64,000 bases of DNA from Salvia splendens (taxonomy: Eukaryota; Streptophyta; Magnoliopsida; Lamiales; Lamiaceae): positions 2,542,001 through 2,606,000 of the forward strand of contig NC_056036.1 in the NCBI RefSeq assembly GCF_004379255.2, read 5' to 3'. Within the stretch, counting starts at the first letter, position 1. Each line of letters begins with the position of its first letter. Below are positions 35,467 through 48,040 of this stretch, piece by piece. The notes under the pieces were generated by a model. That model saw nothing but the letters and a program-made list of their open reading frames with translations, did no database searches and was not told where the DNA came from. The position numbers and the translations under genes are program-made.

Positions 35467-35925
35467 TAGCATCCACGTGACATCCCCGCAGATATCTCAA
35501 AAACACTTCATGTTATGTCATAAGAACTTTCTATTGCACTACCACGTCATAAGGACATTATACTGGCAGACGTCCCAAGCACATCCGATAGACTTTCCAC
35601 AACAATAAAAATTCACAAATTCACCAAATTAAACAATTTACGGAATTAAAATTTCGCAACAAATACGGAGAAAATGCAACAACTTTATTTTTAAAAAATA
35701 ATAAAATAATCGGGACGTCCGCGCGGACGTCCGTGGAGTCAACGCAATGGCGGACGTCCGCAAGGACGTCGCGACGGAAGTCCCGGGAACACCGCAGAAT
35801 TTCGGTGTCCGCAGCGGTCAGCGGCCGTCCATATCCGCATTACCGCTACACAATGGCGGACGTCCCGCGCGGAACTCCGGTATGCCGGCCTGACGTCGCC
35901 GGGACTGGCACCATTATGGATGCTC
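35467..35925. mobile_element. PIF/Harbinger-type MITE, right half GC-rich
   Basis: 459 bp flanked by TTA at 35464-35466 and 35926-35928. Ends TAGCATCCACGTG and, inverted, GAGCATCCATAAT. The right half carries repeated GGACGTCC/GGCGGACGTCC palindromes. It sits about 30 bp upstream of the presumed leader exon of the At1g76660-like gene. Confidence 0.78.
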
Positions 35926-35928
35926 TTA

Positions 35929-36605
35929 AAGTGTTAATTTTTTTTAATAATTTTTTTTTATTATTTTCCTGTCACTGCCGAATTCGGAAACGGAACGGTG
36001 TCTCAATCTTATTTTTGTTCCATTTTATAGTAATTTTATAAAACAAAATATTAATTATTCTATTTTGTTCTCTCTACGTCATTATATAATTATCAAACAA
36101 AATTTAAAAAAAAAAGAATTATGCCAAATAAGAAATATGTCGTGTATTATTATTAATCATGAAAGAGATCGTTCATTTGTCCTACCAAAGGCCTCGTATT
36201 AAAATCAGATGGATTTTGATTGAAAGATTTTATGATGAATACTTATCAGATCCATAGATGCATTTATTACATGCATACACATTATCAAACGGAATCATTT
36301 AATTCAACTAGTGTATATGAATATATAGTTTTAATTATTCATATTTACACCTAAATGGAGATGTATTTCGTTAAGGCGTGACCTTAAAAATATGAATTAC
36401 GATAATTTTACTATTGTCATATTTATGACTATCAGAATTGGGATCGTGAATTTTGATTCCTGATTAGAGTATTCCGTTGTAGAGGTTTTTATTCTATCAT
36501 ATAGTACTAGAAATAATTTTAGAGGGTGGAAAATAGTAGAATTAATATCACCTCATAATGAATAGTACATGTTCGATAACTCTGCCAATTGATTAATTTG
36601 ATAAC
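35929..36605. other. AT-rich intergenic DNA
   Basis: No gene or transposon end recognised. Confidence 0.5.
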
Positions 36606-37564
36606 TACTCTCTGCGAATAAGAGTCCCGGTTCATAATACTTTAAATGGTAAAGAGACCCTACATTCTACTAACTCGCCCCACTCATATATTATTTAAAA
36701 CTAATATATACAGGTAGGGATGTCAATCTGGCCGGCCCACCGGGTTTCGGGCCAACCCTACTCGGGTTGTGGGCCAATCGGGTGCGGGCTAATCGGGTTG
36801 AGATTTTTTCGGGTTATAAAAGTTCAACCCTAACCCTAAACGCTCGGGTTTCGGGCTGGCCAAGCGGGTTAATCGGGTTGCTACCGATAAAATTAACATG
36901 CGATTAATCCAATAAATAATGACGAAAATTAGTTATATTTATAAAATATAAATATTTAGTTATGATAAGTTTGAGATTTATACTTAAACTCAAACACAAA
37001 CATGATCAAATACTAATATTTGAGATTTGTGTAAAATAAAACATAAATTTAAATATTTTAAAGCATGTTTTAAAACATGTTTATACATTTAAATATTTAT
37101 TAATGAATAAGAAGTTTCTAATTTATTTATTTATTATTATATTAATAAAAATTTAATATATAATTTATATGTTTAATATAAAATTGAATGTTATTTTTTT
37201 AGTTATCTATATTATAAAAATAATCAATGAAATTGTCCAATTCGGAGTCAAACAAATAGAACAATATAAATTTTATCGGGTTTTCGGGCCAGCCCATCGG
37301 GTTTTCGGGTCTGACCCTAACGAGTTACGGGTTAATCGGGTGCGGGCTAATCGGGTTGTAATTTTATAGGGCTAGAAATTTTCAACCCTAACCCTATAAA
37401 TTTGGCGGGTTATTCGGGTCAGCCCACGGGTTGCGGGCTGCATTGACATCCCTATATACAGGTAGGACCTATATTCCACTAACTTTCTTCCACTCACTTT
37501 TTTAATATTTCTTAAAACTCGTGCCGGATAGGAATGTGACTCCTATTAGCGAATGGAGAGAGTA
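36606..37564. mobile_element. Stowaway-like MITE interrupted by a hAT element
   Basis: The left piece 36606-36714 starts TACTCTCTGCGAATAAGAGTC. The right piece 37455-37564 ends with the inverse, GACTCCTATTAGCGAATGG then AGAGAGTA. The two halves would form a MITE of about 210 bp with TA ends once the hAT insertion is removed. Confidence 0.65.
36715..37454. mobile_element. non-autonomous hAT-type element
   Basis: 740 bp with terminal inverted repeats TAGGGATGTCAAT / ATTGACATCCCTA and an exact 8-bp target duplication TATACAGG (36707-36714 and 37455-37462), the hAT hallmark. Both flanks inside the ends carry many CGGGTT, GGGCTAATCGGG and AACCCTAACCCTA motifs, probable subterminal transposase-binding repeats. 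The centre is very AT-rich and has no transposase. Confidence 0.88.
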
Positions 37565-37806
37565 TTAAAGCTCAATACAGCACAACCACTGTTTGTTTCA
37601 AGACGAGATGAACTAAACAAAAACATGAGTATCGATAACACACTTTTTCAATGTATGTCTGAGAAAATTCCTGACATACTATATTATTAAACAAAGGCTG
37701 GACTTGTTATGTCTGTTCCTCTTCAATCAGACAGCAGAAAAATATCTCCCACATAGGAGATTGCCGAAGAGAGAATAATGCAAAAACGATAGGTGCGAAT
37801 TTCAGT

Positions 37807-40800
37807 CTAGAGGAAGTTTCTGATGTCTAGTGACTTCACTTCGGGCATTTCTTCGTCCTTGAACTCTTCCCTGCAATAAGTTGGAAGGGAGAGAGATTTG
37901 CTCGAATTCAATTTCTCAACAGAAATATCATGTTGCATATGAGGAAAAGGCGTACCGTTTCTTCTGAGTTTCCATTGCTTCAAGAGCATCTTTCTTCAGC
38001 TCTTCAAGTTGGGCTTTCGCTAGTTTAAGTTCTAACTGCTCCTCAAGTTTGGGCAGATCTTCTTTGCGAATGCCAAGCCTACATGATCACAAGTTAATAA
38101 GTAAAACACCACCAGGAAAAGCCCGGAACTGATACTTGCAGCATCTATCATGCATTTGCAGGTTTCTTCATGAATGCTAATTTTATTCGGGGAGCTTACT
38201 TTTGGTTGACCTTGTCAAACTCTGCCTTCAGCAGGCCCATCCCCTTTTTGTCATTTCTCAGGAGAGGTTTCTTCAGTTCCTTCTCAACGTTGTTCAGTGC
38301 ATCCATCATCATAGTCTCCGCGCCTAGATCATCAATAAGGCCTCTCCTGCCAAAAGTAACTTGAGAAAATGAGCAACCAGAGAGAGCAGCTGAGTTGAAT
38401 GCTAAACAATTAACAATACATTCACACGACATTTTCCTTTAACAAAAATTAATATTGTAAGAAAAGCAAATCCTGATAAAACAATTCCATGATTCAACAA
38501 GATATATTATAGTTAATGAGCCCGTAATAGTCAAGGTTAAAAAAATCGAAGAAGTAAAAATCATATATAGCATGTATCGGGAGTAAGTTTCATATAAACA
38601 GCAACGCGGGGAGAAAATGAAACATAAAAGAATTGTAGACAAAATCATCCACAAACTCAGAAGAAAAGATAAATAATTGAAAGGATACATAGGCAGAAAA
38701 TTAGCGTGTAAACGTACTTCACCCTTATATCCTTCACGGCTAGCAAGTAGGATCGAACATCAGAAATGTCTTGTGTTCGTGAATCAATTGTGTGCTTGAT
38801 CCTCTGTGACTCAGAAAAAAGATCAGCCCTGCAGGTAGTATGCACATCAATAAACAAAAGTACAAAATCATATGATCAGAGAGAAATAGACACAAGATGT
38901 TTTACATTCTAAATGATTTTAGGAAACTTTAATGAAAAAAGTAAATGGAATAGGAAAAGAAAGGGAGGGCATGTGAAGTCTGTTATGCAATATAGTGTTG
39001 CAATTATATGGTGATTGGTGAAATATTAAATTATACTCCATAAGCTCCATATTTCTCTTTGATTCAAAATATATTTTCGATGCCTGGCTAGCTCAAACAA
39101 TGGTTAGTAGAATTCCTAATATATATTCTTCAGTTTGTGCGAACAAAACATTCCAACCAAAAAGGGCTAATTACGAGGGATCACCACTAGAGACTAGCTA
39201 CCAATTAAAACTTAAAAATTAAGAGTGAGATAAAAAAAAAAATACTACTCTTATAAAAAACACTGGGACTTCATCACAATCACATGGATTCCATGGTAAA
39301 TGAATTATGAAAGTTATGTCCCACTTTAGGAAAAGCAATAATATATAGGGTAAAAAAATGCAAGGGCATTAAAGTAATTTGAGATTGGCCAAGAAAGCAA
39401 AGAGTCACTGTAAGAAGATCTCACTTTTCTCTTATAGTCTGCATGACTTTGGCATACTGGGCCACAGCAGCAGGATCTTCAGGAGCAATGGTGATCTTCT
39501 CTTTCCTTAAGATCCCTATGGCTGTCTCAAATTTCTTCTTAACGTCAAAAAATATACCCTTCAACATCTCTTTGCAGAAAAATACGCAACAGTCAGAAAC
39601 TCATATATATGAGAGACAACAAGTATCCAGTAACCTGAGTCCTGACAACTATAAATATCATATGCACCTAAAAGTACATGCATAGAGAAAAGATAGTACT
39701 GCCTATCAACATTTAGTGACTAAAGTCTAAAACACAATAAAATAGGCAATCCGTCATCTTCCAGCAAACAAATAAATTTGTAGAAGCAAAATTGAAGAAT
39801 CCCACAAGACAATAATTTGTAAAGTATATCTAAAAGTTCAGGATACTATGTTGAATCGAGAACTAAGAAATCCTAGAAAACTGGCACAAATAAAGTAAAT
39901 TTGATAGCTAGAAATTTTCATTTGAAATATGTTTGGTAAATGGTAAAGAGATATAATCACAGATGATATACTATGTACAGTCATAATTCGAAACTGGAAA
40001 CGCTGCCAGATGAATCTACAGTGAGATAGGAAACCTTTTGAAAATGTACTAATATCATAGATGTAACATGTGAGTATAAACATGAGACATTAAAATCTGT
40101 AAGGAAATCTGAGGTCATGAGACTATTCGAAGTTGCAATTTTTTATAAAGATAACCAAAAGAAGACAATATTTTGCTACAATGCACACAACTAGTAAGTG
40201 TATCAAAATTCATAACACACGATGAATTGGATGTTCCACAAAACAATTGATAAGCCCAACACAAGAACACCCATTTAATGGTCTCTTGGTCTGTCTACCT
40301 GGCGTCCCCAACAGTGATTTACTAAATATATTTTCATGCACCTTTGGATAGTAATGTTATCCAAAAAAATCAGCCCCATTTACTTTAATGAGGTCTCTTG
40401 GTGGCTTTCTGAGCCACAAGAACACCCATTTAACATCGCTATACGTCCCTTTGCAGAAACAAATTCGTCAAATTCAAATTAATAAAACCCCCGGATAGTT
40501 TGGTACCCTATTCCGAAACCCCATCCAGCAACGCTAACCACTAAAAATACGTGTTTTCCCATTTATCCTCTTGGCTGATCACCCCAATCATTTCAGAGTG
40601 TGATACATTTCTCTATCCCATCGTACTCTACCTCAATATCAGGAGACTTTTATCCATCATCAGCACCGAATCCACTAATTGACCCCCAAAATTAGAATAA
40701 AATAGCCAGCAATAGCGCGAGAGAGTGAAAGACACAAATTAGAAACCCACCATCGCCCTTCAATGAGGCAGGAGCGCCGCCAGCTCCTTTGGCAAAGGAA

Positions 40801-41097
40801 CGGGACGGAATAGCATACTCCGATCGGAGAACACTTTGCCCCGCATACAACTACAGAAAACCAAAAACAAATTCAGCAAAAATAAATAAATAAAAGGACA
40901 TCGAAAATCAATCATCCTATTTCACAGGAGGTGAAATCATTGATCATAACACCACAAAAAAAAATCAACGATTGGAGCTGCGATTGTACTCAAATGAGCT
41001 TGCACACAGATCCGGTCAATAGAACGAAATGTAGAGTGTATCAGAGAGGGATTACCTGGCGAGTGGATCTCGAGAGGGAACGAGCGGCGAGAGCCAT
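37807..41097 (-). CDS. MGP1: mitochondrial ATP synthase 24-kDa (FAd) subunit
   Basis: Seven exons, 41097-41056, 40850-40751, 39569-39425, 38828-38718, 38346-38200, 38078-37956 and 37870-37807, total 732 nt for 243 residues. This is the plant-specific FAd subunit of mitochondrial F1Fo ATP synthase (Arabidopsis MGP1, needed for pollen). The N-terminus MALAARSLSRSTRQ is rich in Arg and Ser and lacks acids, as expected for a mitochondrial presequence, and YAIPSRSFAKG fits a cleavage region. The remainder is mostly charged helix: EMLKGIFFDVKKKFETAIGI, YAKVMQTIREK, QRIKHTIDSRTQDISDVRSY and ending in EMPEVKSLDIRNFL. No lesion. Confidence 0.93.
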
Positions 41098-42023
41098 TTT
41101 GGGATTGGAAGAAGCAGTTCACAACGGAGATGAGTTTGTTCGATTTTCGGAATCGGAGAGAGCTTAGCTTGGAAATTGACCTAGTTTATTCTGGTAGAGG
41201 GGCAGAAATGGAAATCTCGGAAGAAAGACAGTGATGAGAGGAAACGGTGTCGTTTAAGTTGCCTCTCCTGATCTGGGCTTCTCTTATGGGCCCGAATCTT
41301 CGTGGGCTATATCTAAAATTTAGGCCTATTTAAAAAATACACCTTGATGAAGATTGGGGTGAGTTGTATCAAAAATTTAATATCATTTCATAAATTACGT
41401 GCATTATATGAGAATGGCGCTCACAATTGAAGCTCAAGTAACTCATAGGGCATGTAACATATATATCATTTTTCCTATTATATCCCTGAACTAATACTGC
41501 ATAATGTGTGAACTAATATTGAACACTGGGAAATCAACACCCTTTATATTGTGACCAAATGATTGAAAATGGTTCTTAGCTCTCAAATTAAGGGCTGATC
41601 TTAGAGGATCAAGATCCTATATATTACATGTATTTCTCCAAAAAAAATTGTAGTAGTGTACAACACAACACTAAATTGATCAAAATAAACCATCAACCAT
41701 ACTCCATATATATGCATATTGCACATTACTGAATGTGAAAAATACATGACACAAATGCAAGAAAAGCATTGCCCACATCATGTTTTATAGCATACTGAAA
41801 AATTGAAGAAGCAAATCACAAGCCTCTCAAAATCTCAAATGAGGATCAAACCAAAAGATTACAACATCCAGAATAAATAGTAGTAATGGAAAGGGACACT
41901 TCCCAAACTCAATCTTGTTAAACATAGTATACAGTGTTTGCAAAAGCAAGGCCACAAAGAACAGCCTCAAAGAAAAAGAATCACTAGGAACAGAGTCAAC
42001 CCGTATCCGGTGCAAAGTTCCGA
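41098..42023. other. intergenic DNA
   Basis: Promoter side of MGP1 on the left and the 3' side of the Rab gene on the right. AT-rich; nothing else recognised. Confidence 0.5.
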
Positions 42024-44541
42024 TCAGCAAGCACAGCCACCTTGTTGATCAGCTTCTGGGAGAGTCTCCTGTATGCCTTGGAAGTATCTGAGGTACAAAT
42101 TTCAAGAAAATTAGGAAAAACGAGATGCAGCGGGTTAAGGAACCCATCCAAATGAAACTGACAATAAGACGCCAGAAGTGTGAGGACGGGGAAGTTCAAC
42201 CAGTTTTGAGCTATGCTGCATCATTAGTCTTTCGATTCAAAATAGCTTCTAGTGATCAACTATGACAAAGATAAAGCACTAAGACTTACAAGAAAGCATA
42301 GCTAAGATGTTCTAAATCCCATTCAAGCCTTTCAAATAATGGAAATGTAATCTGATTACGCTATTCCTATATCAATTAACATTTGTATTATGTAAATCCA
42401 CACACGAACAAATTCAGGACTCTAGCCACTGAGATTGTAGAGTTGCCTAGCCAGTATTGAGTTCACAAGTTATGTTTTCTTGATCTATAAATTCCTATTT
42501 GGTTCTCGTTGGCGGGAATTATCCAGTATATAACACAAGTGAGTTGATCCAAATTCTGAAGTCATATATAGACAAATATGTAGCTCGTGCATATTTGTGC
42601 CTGACAATGCAATTGGAGAGACGGGATAACGTTGATCCTACAAGTAATAAATTGTGTCAATGATACTATTTAAATCCCACTTACATGTCCTGGTCATGCT
42701 CATTGGCTAAGGCAGCCTTTGCAATACAAAAGAATGCTGCATCGACATTGTAATCCTCTTTGGCTGATGTCTCAAAGTAAGGGATGTTCCCTTTTGATGC
42801 ACACCATTCCCTTGCCTTTTTCTCAGAAACCTGACATCAACTCAATCAGAACAAAGTACGAAAAAGAAACTAGTATAATATTACCAGTTCGACTTATCAA
42901 CTTACCACTCTGCTATTGCCACCGTCTATATCAATCTTGTTTCCTAGTAATATAAATGGGAATGACTTTGGATCAGGTGGATTTGCCTGCATCACAACCA
43001 AATACCAACAATTTCCAGTAAACAAATAGGGATACGTAAATGGGCCCATTGAATAAGCATAAGAGCTGTAGACTAATGATAATAATTCAGCCAGTGATAG
43101 CAACACATACTATCATTTGCATAAGCCTCGTTTAGTCCAGCAATCTACAGTTACTAGAATGTATTGTAGTATATATTTCATGCAGGATCCAACTGAAGTT
43201 AAACTTATCGCACACACTGAATCAGTTATTCCCCCCACCCCAATAACTGAAAAACGTGAGTATGGAAGGAACGACAATATTGCCCTATCTAACTACATCA
43301 ATATTACCTTTTAGACATAACAGGCAAACATGTAACTTTTTTTATATATCCAAACATAGAAAGATATCTGAGGTGAGAATTGTAACCAAACATAAATTGC
43401 GCCCATTCCAAAAATCCTTATTCTCTTATTTTCAACTAAAATATGAGCCCTACATGACAATTGACAGATAATATGCAAAAAAATGTTCAGCAATTGATGA
43501 GCAAATCTTAAAGTAATAACCCGGGTCGAATACAGTAAAATATCACGAACAACAAAAAATTTCAAAGAAAAAATCATGTATATGGAAAATCCATGCCATT
43601 AAGACTCCACCCTCAATGCCATCATTAAAACAAGAAAGACTCATGTAAGCAATCATTTAATTTCCATTTCTCCTGAAACCACCATAGCCAGCAACCTTTG
43701 TTTCTGCAACTAACTAGCATAAGATATAAATTTGTAGCTTAATACTTCCATTATTAGATACTCAACATCCATTGCTCGTAGAAGTTTAGAAACTACCAAC
43801 AAATGAAAAACAAGAAACCCCTCAAGCAACAAAACATGAAAAACAATACAGGGAAATACAAAATCAAGACAATTGAGCATATCAATAATCTGTGATTCTG
43901 TATAAACAGAAGACACAAACCTGCTTGAGAAACTCTTCATGCCAATTGTCAAGAGTATCGAAAGACCTCATTACGTTAACATCGTAGACCAAAACACAGC
44001 AATCCGCGCCTCTATAAAATGCAACTCCAAGACTTTGAAATCTCTCTTGGCCAGCAGTGTCCCAAATCTACCAAACACAAATACAAGTTCAAAAAGAGAA
44101 ACAAAATCTAGAGAAAAAAGCAACTGAATACCCACTTGAAGAGTAACAAGACGATCATCTATTTGAAGCTCCTTCGTTACGAAATCCGCCCCAATAGTAG
44201 CTTTATACTGCTGACTGAATTTCTTATGCACATATCTATTCACTAGTTAAAGAAGCCTCACACATTGTAATCAAACAATCATCAAGCTTCACTAAAACTA
44301 AATAATTATACGAAAAAAAGGATACTGATTCATCAACGACGTTTTACCAACCCTGACAAAAAAAATCATAAAAATCAACAACGTCACACACGTCAATTCA
44401 AATAGTGTAACCCTAAACTCGACAACAATAAATCAAATCGCACAAAAAAACTGAGAAAAATGAAATAGTATCATCAGCATCAGAATACCCGCTGTCGCCG
44501 AGGACGATCACTTTGAGTAATGTTCGCCTACGCAATGACAT
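42024..44541 (-). CDS. RABG3: Rab7-type small GTPase, RABG3 group
   Basis: Seven exons, 44541-44489, 44352-44326, 44235-44136, 44067-43921, 42986-42906, 42830-42685 and 42087-42024, total 618 nt for 205 residues. Rab7 proteins direct late endosome to vacuole fusion. Seen are G1 GDSGVGKT (15-22), YKATIGADF (switch I), WDTAGQERF (G3), NKID (G4), ETSAK (G5) and the C-terminal CAC for double geranylgeranylation. YFQGI near the end places it with RABG3a/b rather than RABG3c-f. Exon 2 is only 27 nt. For exon 3 I use the acceptor AATAG|ATATG, which gives the conserved MNQYVHKKF; the nearer TAG acceptor would introduce a stop. Confidence 0.94.
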
Positions 44542-45954
44542 TGGAAACTGATTTGAAATCCAAAATCAACAAAAATTTCCTTTTTTCAACAATCTCTATT
44601 CACCAATTTCAGAGGAAAGGCAGAATTTTGTGTGTGAGATGAACACGGACAGGAGAAAGGGGCGCCAATTTCGATCTGAATCACAAACACTATTGACTTT
44701 TTTGTTTGGTAATACGAATTTAGGCGGTACAAACATTCCAACAAAAACATTATATATATAATCAATCATATAAACTGGATATATATAATCGAATCATATA
44801 ATACGTGTTTGCATATGATTTTAGCAACTTTCTTATTATTGCTAATTATTATACCGACCAAATACATTAATCTATATCCAGTTATTGTTGTCTTTCTATT
44901 TTTCTTTTTTGAATTTTATTTTATGTATATTCTTCATTCACATAATTTAATTCATACTCATTTAGTCATTTTAATTGTGTTTGATTTCACGAATGCTATT
45001 TTTAAGAATCGGATAGTTAATTTGAGTGATTAAATTAAAAAGATCTTTTGTTAGTATTTATTTTAGTCTTGATCATCTTATGCTAGGACTCTATCACGTT
45101 AGCTATTTTGTTGTAGTATTATCAAAATGAAATAGACTTTGTCTATTTTCACCATTTCTACATCATGGAATAAAGAATCAATAATTTTTCCCAACAATTT
45201 TATCGTAACGGTATAAAGAATCTAACTTTTTTTTGCTTTTGTTGTCTTCATAGAATCTTAATTTAAAAATTTGGAACACTTTTACTAAACAAAAAAACAT
45301 GTTATTGCAAAATTCTAATATCTATGTACATTACTTCATCCCCTTTTTCAGGCACAGCAAGTAATCCAAGAAGAAACAGTAATTGGACCTTTTGATTTCA
45401 ATAATAATATAATATGTATGTGTAACTATTAAATTTGGTGTATCATACAATGACAACATAATGAAACAGAGGATGCTCAACATAAGTTGAACCCTCTAAC
45501 AAAATCCAAAAAAGGTAGTAAAATGTAGCAAACACCAAGAAAGAAGTAGAAAAACAATTATGAATGTGCAGCTACTTACTTAGTTCGTAGAAGCGGCAGA
45601 AATCAAATCTTATAGAAACCTTAAATACAGAAATCTATACAAACATATCTTACGGAAATATATACAAACCTTAAATACAGAAATCTATACAAATCCTATA
45701 AATGATAGGACAATGGAGGGTTGGAAGATTTTGTGAAGAGACAATCAAAGTCCAGAGTTTGTAATTTTTTATAGTACTACCATTTTTAATTTTTTATACT
45801 AGCAGATTTGGTCAGTAAATTATCATTAGAGTTGAGTAAATTTAATTAGTAGTAGTATATTTTATTAATTTAATGGAGTAGTCATTAACAACCGTTAAAA
45901 TTTAGAGTGTGCAAAAACTAAAAAGCATTGGCTCCAAAATTCAAATGGGCATCA
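44542..45954. other. AT-rich intergenic DNA between divergent genes
   Basis: Divergent promoters of the Rab and PPR genes. A 31-bp local repeat containing CTTAAATACAGAAATCTATAC occurs twice near 45618 and 45668. Nothing else recognised. Confidence 0.5.
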
Positions 45955-47669
45955 ATGGCGTATGTGGAATCGATCTTGCAGAAATGCACCTCCTTCCCTC
46001 GAATCCGGCAACTCCACGCCCACCTCCTCGTCACCGGCCTCTTCCACCTCCCCTACTCCCGCTCCAAGCTCATCGACTTCTGCGCCACCACCTCCCTCAC
46101 CTACGCCGCCGCAATCTTCCGCTCCCTCCCCGCCCCCTTCACCAATGACTGGAACGCCCTCATCCGCGGCCACGCGCAGAGCCACCACCCCATCAACGCC
46201 GCCGCGTGCTACCTCCTCATGTCGCGCGCTCCCTGCCGCCCCGACGCCCTCACCTGCTCCTTCTTCCTCAAGGCCTGCGCCCGCGCTTTGGCCCGAATCG
46301 AGTCTCTCCAGATCCACGCGCAGCTAGTGAAATCCGGCTTCGACGCCGATGTTCTCCTGCAGACGACGCTGCTCGACGCCTACGCGAAATGTGGGGATTT
46401 GGATGGTGCGCGGAAGGTGTTTGATAAAATGTCGAAAGAGATATTGCTTGCTGGAACGCTTTAATCTCTGGTTTGGCGCAGGGGAACCAGCCGTATGAGG
46501 CGCTGAAGCTGTTTGGTGAAATGATGGAATCGAGCATGATGCCGAATGAGGTCACTGTTCTCGGCGCGCTGGCTGCGTGCGCGCAGCTTGGCGCGATCGG
46601 AGAGGGTGAGAGAGTGATTGATTACATACGGAGTAACCGATTTGATGAGAATGTGATTGTGTGCAATGCTGTTATCGACATGTATGCGAAATGCGGGATG
46701 GTGGAGAAGGCGTTGATCGCGTTCAATGGGATGAGGTGCCGTAGGAGCATAATCACATGGAACACGATGATCATGGCGATTGCAATGGACGGAAACGGAG
46801 AGAAGGCAATGGAGCTCTTCGGTCATATGTGCAGAGACGGGACGACCCCAGACGACGTCACTTTCTTGGCAGCGCTTTGCGCCTGCAATCACGCGGGGAT
46901 GGTGGATGAAGGTGTGCACCTCTTCGAATCCATGGAGAAGCATAACGTGAGGAGAAACATGAAGCATTACGGGAGCGTGGTGGATTTGCTGGGACGAGCG
47001 GGAAAATTAAACAAGGCGTTTGAGATCACAGAGTCCATGCCCATGCCACCGGACGCCGTGCTATGGCAAACTCTCTTAGGCGCCTCAAAGACACACGGGG
47101 ACGTGGAGATGGCGGAGAGAGCATCAAGGAAGCTCGTGGAGATGGGGTCGAGTGCCTGTGGGGACTTCGTGCTGCTGTCGAACGTGTATGCCACACACGA
47201 GAGGTGGGGCGACGTGGGGAGGGTGAGGGACGCGATGAAGCAGAAGGACGTCAAGAAGGTGCCCGGGTTTAGCTACACGGAGATGAATGGGGCAATATTC
47301 CAGTTCTACAACGGCGACAAGAGCCATCCGAGATGGAGAGATATGTATAAGAAAATCGAGGAGATTACGTTTAGGATCAGAGAATTCGGGTACGAGGCAG
47401 AGACGAACTATGTGTTGCATGATATAGGGGATGAAGAGAAGGAGAATGCATTGTGTTATCACAGTGAGAAATTGGCTTTGGCTTTTGGGTTGATTAGTAC
47501 AAAGGAGGGGAGTCCCATTAACATTAATAAGAATCTTAGGATATGTGGGGATTGCCATGTGGTGATGAAGCTTGTTTCCAAATTGTATGATAGAGTGATT
47601 ATTGTGAGGGATCGCACAAGATTCCATAGATTCAAGGAGGGATCTTGTTCTTGTAAAGATTTTTGGTGA
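45955..47669 (+). pseudogene. DYW-class pentatricopeptide repeat protein with one frameshift
   Basis: An intronless PPR-DYW gene of about 570 codons resembling Arabidopsis At1g34160. The first part, 45955-46464, starts MAYVESILQKC and holds PPR motifs such as LLQTTLLDAYAKCGDLDGAR. At about 46443 the frame shifts: AAAGAGATATTGC would need one more base to read DIACWNALISGLAQG. The second part to 47669 holds further repeats (NAVIDMYAKCGMVEKA, HYGSVVDLLGRAGKL), the E region, and a complete DYW domain with CYHSEKLALAFGL, NLRICGDCH and terminal CKDFW. DYW proteins usually edit organelle C-to-U sites. The rest is clean, so this is either a very young null allele or a one-base homopolymer error. Confidence 0.87.
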
Positions 47670-48040
47670 AATCATACATTTTTTCGGTGTTCGATGACTC
47701 TGATTCTCGTAATTTTTGGTTGACATCTGGTGAATTTTGTAACTTTCTAACCCTGTGAGTTAGGTTATAACTTTACTACAAGCTCACAATTGCCCTGTGA
47801 TGCCAGTTCTTTAAAATTTAATCATCCAAGTATAAGTGAAACGATGTCATTTTCACCATTTTAATGAAGTTCATTAGTGTTGATATTACATGTGAATGGT
47901 ATCACAATCTTTCTCAAGCCAGTGATGAAGGAAATGTGGCAAATAAATAAACATGGTGAAATAATAAAGAAAATAATAAGCTACAGTTTTTTCACTCACT
48001 TTGACATACAGAGCCTCCTACTGAAGATGTGGCACAACAA
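47670..48040. other. convergent 3' intergenic region
   Basis: 3' ends of the PPR gene and of sphinganine C4-hydroxylase face each other. No other feature. Confidence 0.6.

Noticed and set aside
36825..37400. Telomere-like CCCTAAA motifs, suggesting an interstitial telomere
   Set aside because: Only two short runs, placed symmetrically inside a hAT element with clear ends and target duplication.
43971..44243. Separate minus-strand ORF starting MNRYVHKKF
   Set aside because: It is Rab exon 3 read through its intron; the correct acceptor gives NQYVHKKF joined to exon 2.
45952..46327. Several overlapping open frames on both strands at the PPR gene start
   Set aside because: High GC removes stops in all frames; only one frame shows PPR repeats.
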